Source: Penicillus capitatus
Taxonomy: Eukaryota; Chlorophyta
Assembly: GCA_965649825.1 (NCBI GenBank)
Contig: OZ287708.1
Location: 186,001 to 250,000, forward strand
Length of the DNA: 64,000 nt
Direction of reading: 5' to 3'
The notes under the pieces were generated by a model, which was not told the origin of the DNA, did not search any database, and was given only the letters and a program-made list of their open reading frames with translations. Below, one piece after another: positions 10,780 to 22,389 of the stretch. Position numbers and translations under genes: made by a program. The first letter of the stretch is position 1. Each line of letters begins with the position of its first letter.

Positions 10780-13000
10780 TGGAGCCCGTCGTGCGTACCC
10801 TACCTACCGCTCTGGACGCCGACGAAGACAAATACAGGCGTCCAATCTGACGTCTTTCCGCCGCAGAAGAGAGGGGCGGTCACAGGCGTCCAGCCCAACG
10901 CTCTGGCCGCCATTGGAGGCGGCCATGGCGGCTGACTGACATCTGGCCGTCATTCGAGGCCTACCGACCGCTCTGGCTGCCAGTGGAGGCAACCATGGGC
11001 GGCCGACTCACATCTGGCCGTTATTCGAGGCCTACCGACCGCTCTGGCTGCCAGTGGAGGCGGCCAGGGCACCCCCTACCTACCGCTCTGGACGCTGCCG
11101 TAGACAAATACAGGCGTCCAATCTGACGTCTTTCCGCCGCAGAAGAGAGGGGCGGTCACAGGCGTCCTGCCCAACGCTCTGGCTGCCAGTGGAGGCAGTC
11201 ATGGGCGGCCGACTCACATCTGGCCGTCACTCGAGGCCAACCCAACGCTCTGGCCGCCAGTGGAGGCGGCCAGGGAACCTTACCTACCGCCCTGGCCGCC
11301 ATTGGAGGCGGCCATGGGCACACTATTGACGCTCTGGCCGCCAGTGGAGGCGGCCAGGGAACCTTACCTACCGCCCTGGCCGCCATTGGAGGCGGCCATG
11401 GGCACACTATTGACGCTCTGGACGCCATTGGAGGCGGCCATGGCGGCTGACTGACATCTGGCCGTCACTCAAGGCTTACCTACCGCCCTGGCCGCCATTG
11501 GAGGCGGCCATGGGCACACTATTGACGCTCTGGCCGCCAGTGGAGGCAGCCAGGGCACCCCCTACCTACCGCTCTGGACGCCATTGGAGGCGGCCATGGG
11601 CACACTATTGACGCTCTGGCCGCCAGTGGAGGCAGCCAGGGCACCCCCTACCTACCGCTCTGGACGCCGCCGAAGACAAATACAGGCGTCCAATCTGACG
11701 TCTTTCCGCCGCAGAAGAGAGGGGCGGTCACAGGCGTCCTGCCCAACGCTCTGGCTGCCAGTGGAGGCAGTCATGGGCGGCCGACTCACATCTGGCCGTC
11801 ACTCGAGGCCAACCCAACGCTCTGGCCGCCAGTGGAGGCGGCCAGGGAACCTTACCTACCGCCCTGGCCGCCATTGGAGGCGGCCATGGGCACACTATTG
11901 ACGCTCTGGCCGCCAGTGGAGGCGGCCAGGGAACCTTACCTACCGCTCTGGCCGCCATTGGAGGCGGCCATGGGCACACTATTGACGCTCTGGCCGCCAG
12001 TGGAGGCGGCCAGGGAACCTTACCTACCGCTCTGGCCGCCATTGGAGGCGGCCATGGGCACACTATTGACGCTCTGGCCGCCAGTGGAGGCGGCCAGGGA
12101 ACCTTACCTACCGCTCTGGCCGCCATTGGAGGCGGCCACGGCGGCTGACTGACATCTGGCCGTCATTCGAGGCCTACCGACCGCTCTGGCTGCCAGTGAA
12201 GGCAGCCAGGGCACCCCCTACCTACCGCTCTGGACGCCATTGGAGGCGGCCATGGGCACACTATTGACGCTCTGGCCGCCAGTGGAGGCAGCCAGGGCAC
12301 CCCCTACCTACCGCTCTGGACGCCGCCGAAGACAAATACAGGCGTCCAATCTGACGTCTTTCCGCCGCAGAAGAGAGGGGCGGTCACAGGCGTCCTGCCC
12401 AACGCTCTGGCTGCCAGTGGAGGCAGTCATGGGCGGCCGACTCACATCTGGCCGTCACTCGAGGCCAACCCAACGCTCTGGCCGCCAGTGGAGGCGGCCA
12501 GGGAACCTTACCTACCGCCCTGGCCGCCATTGGAGGCGGCCATGGGCACACTATTGACGCTCTGGCCGCCAGTGGAGGCGGCCAGGGAACCTTACCTACC
12601 GCTCTGGCCGCCATTGGAGGCGGCCACGGCGGCCGACTCACATCTGGCCGTCACTCGAGGCCAACCCAACGCTCTGGCCGCCAGTGGAGGCGGCCAGGGA
12701 ACCTTACCTACCGCCCTGGCCGCCATTGGAGGCGGCCATGGGCACACTATTGACGCTCTGGCCGCCAGTGGAGGCGGCCAGGGAACCTTACCTACCGCCC
12801 TGGCCGCCATTGGAGGCGGCCATGGGCACACTATTGACGCTCTGGACGCCATTGGAGGCGGCCATGGGCACGCTATTGACGCTCTGGCCGCCAGTGGAGG
12901 CAGCCAGGGCACACTATTGACCGCTCTGGCCGTCACTGGAGGCCATCCTTCTGCTCTGGCTGTCGGTGGAGGCAGTTCTGGATTGAAGCTGGCGCAAGCG
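10780..13000. repeat. 42/84-bp hairpin minisatellite with 600-650 bp higher-order repeat
   Basis: The basic unit is 42 bp, two of which make an 84-bp pair (…agggaaccttacctaccgc… and …atgggcacactattgacgctc…). Each 42-bp half contains a perfect hairpin TGGCCGCC-agtgga-GGCGGCCA or TGGCCGCC-attgga-GGCGGCCA. A larger block starting 'gcgtccaatctgacgtcttt' recurs at about 10,845, 11,115, 11,690 and 12,345. The period is a multiple of 3, which creates long apparent ORFs on both strands; these are echoes, not genes. Confidence 0.92.
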
Positions 13001-13209
13001 GCCAAATCTGAGTCTGCCTCGCAGATCAACATCCTCTCACTTTAAGGAAGTGATCTACAGGTTAGCTATTCTTTACACAATCTCTTATCTAAACAATGTC
13101 ACAGTCTGCAGAGACAGAGACAATATGAAATCATTGTTTTCAGTTGTAGAGATTCGTTCAGCAAACATGTCTTGAGGAAGACCTGCTGTCAAAGCTCTCT
13201 GTCTTTTTT

Positions 13210-13992
13210 CTACCTTTTTTGCTTTATTCAATGAAGTGTGACATCAGAGTTCTTAGTTTTAGAAAGAGTGACATGGCGTACGAATCAACTGCTGTCAGAG
13301 ACCGTGCGTAATCTTCCCTGTGTCGAATGCACTGGACGATTTTTAAGGAACTTCAGCCCCCAGCGCGTTCTTCTTAGATTGAGATTGCCTCCGCAGAATA
13401 GAATGCAGCATGGCGGCGCCGCCATCCTATCTTGTCCTACAGAGATGACGACGTGTGCTCGCGAATGAGATAGTATTACACCACCGCTGTGATCGAGTTC
13501 AGTTCTGATTAAAGTGTTGTCGACGTTTACAATATGTGTTTTGTGTGATGTGTGTGACGTCAACGTTTGATATGTGCGTTTCTTATTCTATACAAACAAT
13601 CAGGAACAGAGCGCCAGAATGCACACGGTATATCAACCCGATGAAGTACAGTTCACAACATCAAGAGCAACTTCGCAGTCTTAGAGCATGCAGGAGCTGG
13701 CTGTCATAGACTGTGCCAGCTGAAGGATCGCTCGGACATCCAGACATCGACGACTAGGAACTCGATGCACACGACAGCCGACTGCAATTCCTTATTTCAG
13801 TCTAGATATGAATCTCGTTGTCAGCAACTTTCGGCGATCTGACAGACAGCACAAAATATGTCAAGGGAACAGTAATGGCTGCTGCATGGAGAAGCAAGAT
13901 GAAAACTGATCAACGAAACCGGCACACAACTCAGCTATGGAGTCAAAGGGGATAGATGGCATGATGACTCAGTGCGGTGAGCATCACAGATC
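13210..13992. repeat. Tail block of the modular unit (copy 2 of 3)
   Basis: Matches 2,100-2,885 and 24,750-25,530, for example 'gtgacatcagagtt', 'gcatggcggcgcc', 'gagcatgcaggagctggc' and the right edge 'gatgactcagtgcggtgagcatcacagatcg'. The first 170 bp after the array (13,040-13,210) are not shared with the other tails. TGACGTCA is at 13,555-13,562. Confidence 0.85.
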
Positions 13993-14894
13993 GTTATGCA
14001 TCGTGGCGAATGATCCGCTCAATTTCTCGCCGTCATTTGTTTAAAAATGTCGACACGTACAACGAAAAGGCTCTTTCAAGGATATCTCCGACGGCAAAAC
14101 AAACAACAGACGCGATTGCCCTTTCCAATGATCCCTCTTCACGACACAAGATGTATGCAGCTTTCCACCTTGAACGATCCGAGAGCAGTAGGCACAATAG
14201 ATAACGGGGAACGGTTTTTCCTCAGTCGGATCGCGCCTGTCTCTTTTTGCAAGATCGCGCATCCCGAATCTGTTGCTTCGAGATTGAAATGTCAATGGAT
14301 CGATGTCGTGTTTGTTGTCGTCACTGCTGACAGCATTGAGATAGCTCAGCGGTCGGTAGGACAGAGAACATAGCTCTGGGCGGTGTGGTTTTTGGCGCGC
14401 TTCTGACTCGAGAGATCCACATTTCTTAGGCATTCGCTTTTACAATTCGCGAATCCCAAAGCCAAAAGGTCCCGAATCCTCAACCAGTATCCCATTCAGC
14501 GAAGGAGTGCCTAACTGCATCAGCCAAGGATCGAAGAATATGCAAATTCCCGAGATCTCGCGGACTCTATGAAATGAAATCGAGACCCGACACGAACACT
14601 TGTGAAAGAGAAGCGAAAGATGGACGCATATTTAACGCTGCAGTCCGTCAAGGGGTTCAGAGAACATATGCGTCCACCTGGCTTGATTTCGTGGAACACT
14701 ATATCATTTTCCCTCGACACTTCCCCACTTCATAATAGGTCCAGTGATATGTTTTTGACCCAGCCCTTCGTCACAAGAGTCAAGAATCAATGCACACTGC
14801 TGGTCGCGGACGACAAGCAGCAGAAAGGAAAACGAAATTGGTCATGACTGTCACGCTGTGCACTTGCATGCACGTCAGCGAAGCGCCGCCAATT
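13993..14894. other. Stretch without a recognisable gene
   Basis: Unique sequence between the tail block and the SAMHD1-like gene. Short open frames exist on both strands (for example minus 14,041-14,433), but none shows a familiar domain, and I found no splice sites joining them into a longer product. Confidence 0.45.
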
Positions 14895-16380
14895 TCATTC
14901 AGACAAGTACTGCGCCTCCAAGGACCTCCTCTCATTGCGGTCAGGAGTGGACAGCTCGGGCGCAAATGATTTCTCGAATGATCCGAAAGCAGCTCTCACA
15001 GCGCCCTCATGTTCCCTGTTCTTGCAGTAGACTCGGATGGATAGTCGTTGAATGGGTTCGATTTCTTCTGCCATGATGCCGATCTCCTCGAAACGCTCTT
15101 GATAGCACTTGACTCTGCGAATCGGATTCTTGTCCTTCATTCCACAGTCTGCATAGTTGTAGGATATGTGAATGTCTTCTGGCCTCAGATCGACCTGTTA
15201 GGAATGGCAGACATCTCTGTCGTCTATCAGGGTCTCACTTGGCCATCGGTTTTCTGTCGAGTGGTGATATCACTGGCAGTCACTTTGTTTGTCAGGAACC
15301 AAGGAATGTGGTTCTCGGGAATGGCCATTTCTCCACAGAGTGTGTACAGTCGTCTCGACTCAATCCTTCTGCACAGCTCCTTTGCTCTTTGAGCTCCGGG
15401 CGAGTTCGACTGATAGTGTTCGTAGACGTATTCCAGCAACGAATCTTTGAGTTTGAGGAACGCATCGGGATTGTGACTTCGAGCCGGCAGCTGCAGTTCA
15501 TGTCCCACATGATGCAAAGCATCGGCCACCATCAATCCAATGGCAACAGTTATCCTAAAAGCAATGTCATACACTACACCATCGCCACAAAAGATCGGAC
15601 TTGTGCTTGTAAACGACGCGATGCATTTTCATTCGATCTTTGAACATCTCAACAAAATTGCCGAGCTCACGCATCCGGAAGAGGATACTTCGATCATCCG
15701 TCTACGATCGGACCACGGCTGCATCGGTTCCTGATGAAGGGCCTGTCAAGCAGCTACCTTTGCAAAGTCGAGGAATCGGCCGTAGGGTGCAGAAACGGTG
15801 ACGTGGCTGTGAAGCGCATCCCTTTGCAGGTAGTCCATCTTATCCACATCGATGCCACTGCAACGGTTATTCACAATATCAAACAGATAAACGGGCAGTC
15901 CGCTGTAGTATTCCGCATGTGTGGGCTTCTCTCCAGCGATGAGATTCTGTATCGTGTCCATATCGTGGCGATTCAGATCAAAACGATCTTCAATGTCGTG
16001 TCGGTCAAAGATGTACTCCACCAGCGTCGAACCCATTTTCTCGTGGCACCTGACAAGCATCCGGTGGACAAATCATAAGGAAAGACAAATGCAGACCAGT
16101 TGCGAACGCCAAGGCTCGGGAGAATGGACTGTTCCCAAGCATGCGAGAAAGGTTTATGTCCCAGATCGTGACACAGACCGGCAATTTCGACAAGAGTGGC
16201 ACAGCGATCCATTTCCTCGTGAGGTAATCGATGACACTGCATGAGTGATCTGGCCCATTTTCCAGCAAGATGTCCAACACCCAAGCAGTGCTCAAATCGA
16301 TTATGTGAGGCACCGGGGTAGACATAGTAAGAAAAGCCGAGTTGCTTCAAATGACGCAATCTCTGGAATGGCTTGGTCAT
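14895..16380 (-). CDS. SAMHD1-like HD-domain dNTP triphosphohydrolase
   Basis: Reading on the minus strand gives in order FQRLRHLKQLG, GASHNRFEHCLGVG, the HD pair in GLCHDLGHKPFSH, the metal-binding GIDVDKMDYLQRD, and a C-terminal part with RVYCKNREHEGAVRAAF. These match SAMHD1 along its catalytic core, including the His, His-Asp and Asp metal ligands. Family enzymes remove triphosphate from dNTPs and so control the dNTP pool; restriction of nucleic acid invaders is known for animal members only. Several introns are present (for example before VDLRPEDIHISYN). The 5' end is unsure: a segment DIIHTHDTLELS resembling the family's D-x-IHGH motif lies at 16,400-16,450 but is one base out of frame with MTKPFQRL. 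No SAM domain was found. Confidence 0.85.
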
Positions 16381-16767
16381 CCTCCAATTCCAGCACTGAA
16401 GCGAGACTGGTGGATAGCTCCAGAGTATCGTGCGTATGGATGATATCTCCTGTCCAGCACACCAGTCCTATGCGTTTGACGAGTCCGACGCTGCAGAGAT
16501 TGAGAACAAAAGGAAAGGGCTCGGAATCATGAGCCGATACAATCTGATGAGCAACACTGGCCGGGAGAGCAACCCAACAGTCATGGCGGTCCACGCATCT
16601 CACATGCAAAGGACTACAGACGGACAAATCTCTGCAGACGCTTGGCTCCGTCGACTTACTCCATGGGAAGATACGTTGAATGAGGGTGTCCTCGCGCGGA
16701 GACACTGTACGACAGTTGATGTCGTCGAAGAGATGCGTACGATGGTTACGCCAGAATCGCTGGATCG

Positions 16768-17377
16768 ATGTTGGGTGGTATCGAGAAGACCGCATCGCCT
16801 TCGAAGCCGCAAACGCGGAAACGCGCGTGTCCACGTGACGACTCCGGGGAGAAAAGAGACGAGAAGAGCGTTCGAATCAGAGGCGGCACACCAGAAATAA
16901 CATCTCCGCCAGGCACAGGTCGCAGGCAGTGCTCCGAAAACACGGCAAATGGCGAATGTGTTGTGTCTGCTGGCTATAGAAGAGGGTTTTCGCGACGGAG
17001 ACCATCGTCTCTCGTGGACGGCTGCCGTCCAGTTGTGCCAAGTGCGGTGGCCCTGGCCGCCGCAGGCACTAGCAGATGGACACATCTGCCTTTACGCAGC
17101 GTCGGACGATGCGGGACACATGGTGTTTCGTACGCAAGACGGCACAGTGCTGCTGGAACTGTGCCTCGACGAGACATGCCAGATCCTTAAGGGCATCAGT
17201 CCCAGAATGATGACCATCAACGGAACCTACATTCTGAAAGTATCTCTGCCTCTTTTTGATGGCACGGCTCTTGGATGCGAGATCTCTGTCGTCCTTGTCC
17301 AGATAGAAGACGCAGCGACGGCCGCTCGTTTTCACAAAGAGGCCTCCCGTTACACAGCACGCGTGCGTATGTTGTGA
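16768..17377 (+). CDS. Small protein of unknown function, two exons
   Basis: Exon 1 is 16,768-16,918 and exon 2 16,980-17,377, joined by a 61-bp intron (GTCGCA…CTATAG); the sum is 549 nt, 182 residues. The N-terminus is basic and low in complexity (KTASPSKPQTRKR). The C-terminal 130 residues look folded and alternate hydrophobic strands (HMVFRTQDGTVLLELCL, MTINGTYILKVSLPL, CEISVVLVQIED), ending shortly after TAARFHKEASRYTARVR. I do not recognise the family. It is divergent from the SAMHD1-like gene and converges on NDUFA6. Confidence 0.5.
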
Positions 17378-17557
17378 AGGACGTGATGGGTCCAGTCGTA
17401 TCGAAGATGGCAAATGTCGTTTCTCTTCTGTCGCGAAAAACAATCGGGATCTCGATGTAATATCAAAGGGACATCCAGGACATCTGTTTCCTTACAGCCG
17501 CGCCCTCGTTAAACAACCGACAGACAGATACAGTGTCCATTGTTCAGTGGAACTGCC

Positions 17558-18190
17558 TCATGACAGCAGATCTTTGCGGTGGGCGTAGTTCGATTGGTAG
17601 AACTTCTGCAGGAACGGCGAGTCCGTCGACTTCTTGACAACGAGTTTTGGCTTTCCCATGGTATCGACATACTCCGCCATCTGCACCGCGACAGCCATTC
17701 AATCCACTCGCTCGCTCGAACCATCCCCGTACCAGGTGGTGTCTCTGCTTGAAGTGATTCATGATCAGCTACAGTCACACGTTCGGTCAGGTAAAGAGTG
17801 AGAACTCAACGCGTGCGGTGTACCGAAAGCTCCTCGTTGCCTTTCACGAGAAGGTTGCTGATGGCCTAATGCAGACGAGCATGACAGTGGCAGTCATGGG
17901 CAGGGACATGTACTCGTGTGTCCTTCACGTGAGCATGGTCTCTGATTTTCTGCGCGATCTTCTTGCGCACGACTGGAGGCGTTGCCACTTCATCGAGCTG
18001 ATACGCCTGCAGAACGTAAGGAACGCAGCGGCAGCACTGAAAGGCAAGAAGCACAGGGTGGTTGGTGTCGGGCGCGTCAGGCAGAGATGCCGACCGCTCG
18101 GAAGAAGTCCGTGACGCTGGCGGAGGTCGGAGAAGCGACGGCGATCGGCGTCGCGTTCTTGAGACGAGCGATGATTTTTCCAGTGGCCAT
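17558..18190 (-). CDS. NDUFA6: Complex I LYR subunit NDUFA6 (B14)
   Basis: Five exons (18,095-18,190; 17,914-18,036; 17,824-17,865; 17,733-17,768; 17,558-17,680) give 139 residues with every join in phase 0. The order of motifs is that of the complex I B14 subunit: a helix with VPYVLQAYQLDE, RKKIAQKIRDHAHVKD, the LLVKGNEELS segment and NHFKQRHHLMAEY. The family is a mitochondrial LYR-type accessory subunit that sits on the matrix arm and binds acyl carrier protein. Two internal exons are only 42 and 36 nt long. The usual LYR tripeptide is not literal here (the region reads CVPYVLQAY). Assignment rests on motif order and length; high but not absolute confidence. Confidence 0.8.
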
Positions 18191-18770
18191 TCTCAGCGCC
18201 GACCGTAATGCAACGCTTGACGAATCTTCAAAATGCTCTACGGCAAGATGATCATGCATCTCCTGACAAGAGCACGACTGTGGCGGCGGCTGCCGACGCG
18301 CGTCGCGCGTTCAGAGTTCGATCTTTCCCTCGTGCTCCGCCCAGTGATATATCGGTTGCTGAATAAAACGGCACCTGGCCACGTCTGAGAGCGAGCTGTC
18401 CTAGGGGTGGAATGCGCTGCAGCTCAGTCGTCTTTCCTCTCCGACCGTCCGTAGTACAGTGATAGATTAAGATGCTTGCTCTGGGCTACTGCTTTCTGAA
18501 GAACAAGCGCAAAATAAAGGTACCCAGGCACAACTCGGATTAATCTGAAAGGCACAGACGCAAAGCGCAAGATGCTCAGGCGTACAGCGCGCTGCGCGGA
18601 TGGATGCGTTGAGAGATCACTGACAGCAGTGAGGAGGACGATGAAACTGACGGCGGGCAGCTGCCACAGTCCAGAACGACGCACGGCAGTGGCAAGGCAG
18701 AGTACTTGACGCGCATTCGCGCCTCGAATCCACGTCCGTCAGCTCTCTGAGCATCGTGCTCGCGCAGCTG
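18191..18770. other. Short intergenic stretch, possible minus-strand exon
   Basis: A minus-strand frame ends at 18,424 with a hydrophobic stretch (RVVPGYLYFALVLQKAVAQ) after a possible TTTCAG acceptor, which could be the last exon of a small membrane protein. I could not build a complete gene or name a family. Confidence 0.3.
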
Positions 18771-18772
18771 CG

Positions 18773-20270
18773 TCGGAAGGGTAGGGACAGAATCCAGGAC
18801 AGGCATCATCATCCCCTTCTAGCTCGCTCCGATTTGCCAGCCGAAAAATCGAGGAGCGGACAGTCGCACTCCGTTGGCGCGCCCATTCGTCGCGAGCAAA
18901 CTCTCTCTCATCCGAAATCGTTTACCGTCTGCAGAGCGCAACACTCACTGTGCGTTCTCTCTAGCACCGTTGTTTTGAGGACGCTTTGTTATGCGAATGC
19001 ATTCCTCGATATCGATCCAACGCGCCGACGTCGACACGCATCTCGTCGCTCCGTGAGGGATGCCGAGTCGCTGGTCCGAACGGCAGAGCCGAGAGCAGGC
19101 GTGACTGCAGAGTCTGTCGTTCATGCGTTCCGCAGTGCATTTGCCGCACGAGAGAACATCGCCGGCGCTGGCGACATCGTCCAGGAACGCCCCGCGCGCA
19201 GAACACTCGACGGCAGTTGTTCGTCTTTCACTACAGAGATCTTCGACAAGTGGTCTCCGAACAGAAGACGGACGTTCTCCGTCACAGCCCTCATAAAATC
19301 AGAACTCGCCAGACACTAGAAAAAAACGCCATGGTCGATTCCGATAAGGATGCAGCAGCATACCATCGCTTTCTAGTGGCAATCCACCACTTTGGTGCGC
19401 TCTGCACTGTGGAACACGCCGGAAATAAAGAAGGCGATGGCATCGGATCGAGACTGGCCTCGACTGCGATCGACAGCGCCATCAGACAGGTTGTCTGCAA
19501 AACTGCCCGATCTATGGCTTCGCAGACAGAGCAGCAATCTTGCACAGCAGCCACACAACGCGATAGAACTTCGCTGATCGGAGCGAACGGTGTCCTCTAA
19601 GGCACTCCCTCGAGGCTGTGCGCGAGCATTAGCTAAAACGACGACTCCGCGGCCGTCCGCTTCTCGCAGAAGGCGTCGTCGGTTCCGCCTTCCATGTTCG
19701 AGGGAGTTAGGACCAACGACATCTCCTCAAACCGACTCGCGTTACACCGCGCAGAACGCTCTGTCGACGGCGTTTGCGACGGAGACGCCCGAAACAGAAG
19801 GCCCTCTCGACGCAGAGTCCGCGCCGATCCTGCGAACGATAGAGACCGCCTCATTCCTCTGCCCAGGCAACGCGGAGCTGGCTCGAGCGGTTGGCCGTTC
19901 GCAGAATCGCGTCGGAACAGCCGCAGAGAACGCATGCGCGTTACACTCAGAGCGGAGCACACGGACAAACTGTAAGAAATTTCTTCTGTAAAACACTTCA
20001 CAAAGTGTCCAGAAGCGTTCTCCCGTTCGCGTCGCGGATCCGACGACAGTGCTTAGCGTTTCTGGACGTCTGTCGGCCGATCGTTTGTCCGGCGGCGCTG
20101 CATGCGCCGCCAAACGGCCACGGTTCGCAGCCGCCACCCGCAGGTCGCGCTCGGCAACCGAGGCGGCCTATAAAGGTCTTGTCTCAGATCCTTCCGCACT
20201 CGAGTTTCCGAGTTCTTGCGCTCTGTTTTCTGAGTTCTTGCTGATGTTTTCTGCGACCTCAGCGACCACG
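18773..20270 (+). repeat. Promoter block of unit B (duplicate of 6.03-7.49 kb)
   Basis: Aligns with 6,026-7,491 from 'gaagggtagg' onward. From about 19,690 the match is nearly complete. Between 19,331 and 19,600 this copy keeps an open frame (starting MVDSDKDAAAYHRF) that is interrupted by a stop in copy A, so it is probably not a gene or is decaying. TATA box at 20,169. Confidence 0.7.
20169..20174 (+). promoter_or_regulatory. TATA box of proline-rich gene B
   Basis: TATAAA in 'ggcggcctataaaggtc', identical context to gene A, 102 bp before the conserved ATG at 20,271. Confidence 0.75.
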
Positions 20271-21394
20271 ATGGCTGATGCTCACATGACCACCGAGGAT
20301 GATTACGGATATCCGGGAAGACCGTAAGTCCACTGGCCATGTTTCGACGCGCCGCGCGCTACAGGGCTTCTCGACTGCGGCCAGAACGCTTTTCATGCGC
20401 ACGCATGCGTCCGGCTGCAGTCGAGGAGCCCCGTAGCGCGCGGCGCGTCTGCTCTTCGAGATCTCTGACCCTTGTGTGTTATGTAGATTCTCCCAAGTGA
20501 CTTTGCCGGAGGTCCTAGGCGACCGACCGCCCAGGGCCTTCCAGGGCATGAGTCCGGCCGAGCGTGAGCAGTTGTACTGGGATTTGAAAGCCCAGACAAC
20601 TGCTCAGAGGGGTCAGCAGCACCTCGCGGCGCAGACCCCTCCTGTGAGGTTTGGACCCAATAGGGTCCAAACCCCACAGCCTCGGCCGGTACGGCGCGCT
20701 AGGGTCCTCTCCTCGGAGGGGAGGAGAGCGCGGCTGGCCCAAGAGGGCCGGCCTGCAGCCCCTCCGCCCTCCCAGCCTGCCCAGCCTGCAGCGCCGCCGC
20801 CAATCCAGCCTTCTGCCGCCTCCCAGTCGGCCGCGCCGCCGCCAATCCAGCCGCCAGCCTCGCATCCTGCCCCTCCGAGAGCCGCGCCGCCTCAGGCCCA
20901 GCCGCCACAGCCTCCAGTCTCCCAGCCGCCACAGCCTCCAGTCTCCCAGCCAGTTCTTATGGAGTGGTCCCCTGCGGCACCAACCGCACTGCCAACCTCC
21001 CAACCTACCCAGTTCCCTATTTTTCCTCCCCGGCCACAAGTATACTGTATTCCTGCATCCCCCCCTCCTTCAATTCCTTCACGTCCCTTTTTCCTCTCCC
21101 TCCATTCGCAGCCACCTGCCTTTCCAGAACGCACGTCTTTGTATTCCATCACCCGCCCATCTGTCATTCCACCCCGTCCGTTCATCTTTTCGGTCGGCCC
21201 TCTAGGTATCCCTCCCAGGCCCTATTTCCTTTCTGGCCAGTGCATTCAGATCTGCCCACCAGCCATCCCGCAAAGAATGTACTTCATGTCGGGACAATGC
21301 GTAAGTTAAACTATTCTTTAGTCTCTCTTATGGTTTTTTTGCTATGTAGATTTCTATCCAGAATTGGCCTGTATGGGGAGCTAGATCTGGTTAA
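20271..21394 (+). CDS. Proline-rich protein of unknown family, paralogue B
   Basis: Exons 20,271-20,323, 20,487-21,300 and 21,350-21,394 sum to 912 nt, 303 residues. The N-terminus MADAHMTTEDDYGYP, the block PEVLGDRPPRAFQGM…QLYWDLKAQTTAQRG…FGPNRVQTPQPRP and the C-terminal IPPRPFIF/IPPRPYFLSGQC/YFMSGQC repeats match paralogue A; the low-complexity middle is shorter and lacks the duplicated HMEW segment. The third exon extends nine codons past the point where gene A stops (ISIQNWPVW versus VSVQF). An in-frame ATG at 20,244 is not conserved in A, so the downstream ATG was chosen. Splice positions and phases are the same in both genes. Function unknown. Confidence 0.75.
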
Positions 21395-21539
21395 TTTTTT
21401 TATAAGCTGTTTTCCTTGGGGGTAGATGAAAAAAATAAAAAAAAAATAAAAAGGGGCTGTTTTCTTTCTTTTGATGTTTCTCTGCCATTCCACCTTCGCT
21501 TTGTTGTGGTTGGCTCTGTGTTAGCTGTTTTTTTGCTTA

Positions 21540-22389
21540 TAGGCTGTCGAAGCGCGTTCCTTGTTTTTTTACTTGGCGACTGCTGTGTAGTATCTGCTGT
21601 GATTGATGGCTGGAGGCTGGATGATCTACCTGCTCTATTGCTGTTGAGGAGGCTGGAGCCCGACATGGATGATCTACCTGCCGTATTGCTGTTGAGGAGG
21701 CTGGAGCCCGACATGGATGATCTATATGCCGTTATTAGAGGTAGACGGCAGTCTGGGATGATCTGTTATCTGCTCTGTTGCGATTGGAAACATTCGTCGA
21801 TTGCTTACTTGACGTAAGGCGGCTAGTGGAGGCCGTATTACATGATCTACTCGCTTCTCTGTTGTGACTGGATGCGGAAAGCCGCTAGGATTGTCTACCT
21901 GCTGCTATTGGAGGCTGGAAACTGTCTCAGATGTCTTAGTGCTGTATTGCTGCGAACGGAGGCTGTCATTGATGTTCTGCTTGCTGTGATTGAAGACTAA
22001 AAAACCGTCATGGATGATCAGTTTGCTGGCTGCTGATGGAGGCTGGCTGGAAACATCCCTGACGATCTATTTGCTGACTGGCTGCTGATGGAGGCCCTGA
22101 GGCCGACACATATGTTCTACTTGTTGCCATTGGATGCTGGAGGATGTCTCGCATGATCTACTCGCTGCTCTGTTGCGACTGGAGGCTGAAAGCCGTTAGG
22201 ATTATCTACCTGCTGTACTGCTGCTGTCGGAGGCTGGAGGCCGACTTGGATGATCTGTTAGCTGCCTGCTGTCATTGGACCTCCGTCGTCTTCGCCCTAC
22301 CTGATGTCTAGCAGCTGCTGGTGACCGTCACAGACAATCTGTTTGCCGTTCTTGTTGCTGCTGAAGACCGTCGTCTGGGCCCAACCCAT
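21540..22389. repeat. Degenerate GGAGGCTGGA repeats of unit B
   Basis: Imperfect short repeats of 'gttgaggaggctggagcccgacatggatgatct' type, decaying into variants of 'gatgatctgttagctgc'. This occupies the place of the 9.2-10.7 kb arrays in unit A but is far more diverged. It ends in the lead-in shared with 100-285. Confidence 0.75.

Noticed and set aside
11260-12920. Long open frames of up to 185 residues on both strands
   Set aside because: The 42/84-bp period is a multiple of 3, so one unit without a stop stays open indefinitely; the peptides are repeats of one unit in several frames.
19331-19600. Open frame starting MVDSDKDAAAYHRF in the promoter block of unit B
   Set aside because: The matching position in unit A has a stop and mostly amino-acid-changing differences, so purifying selection is not evident.
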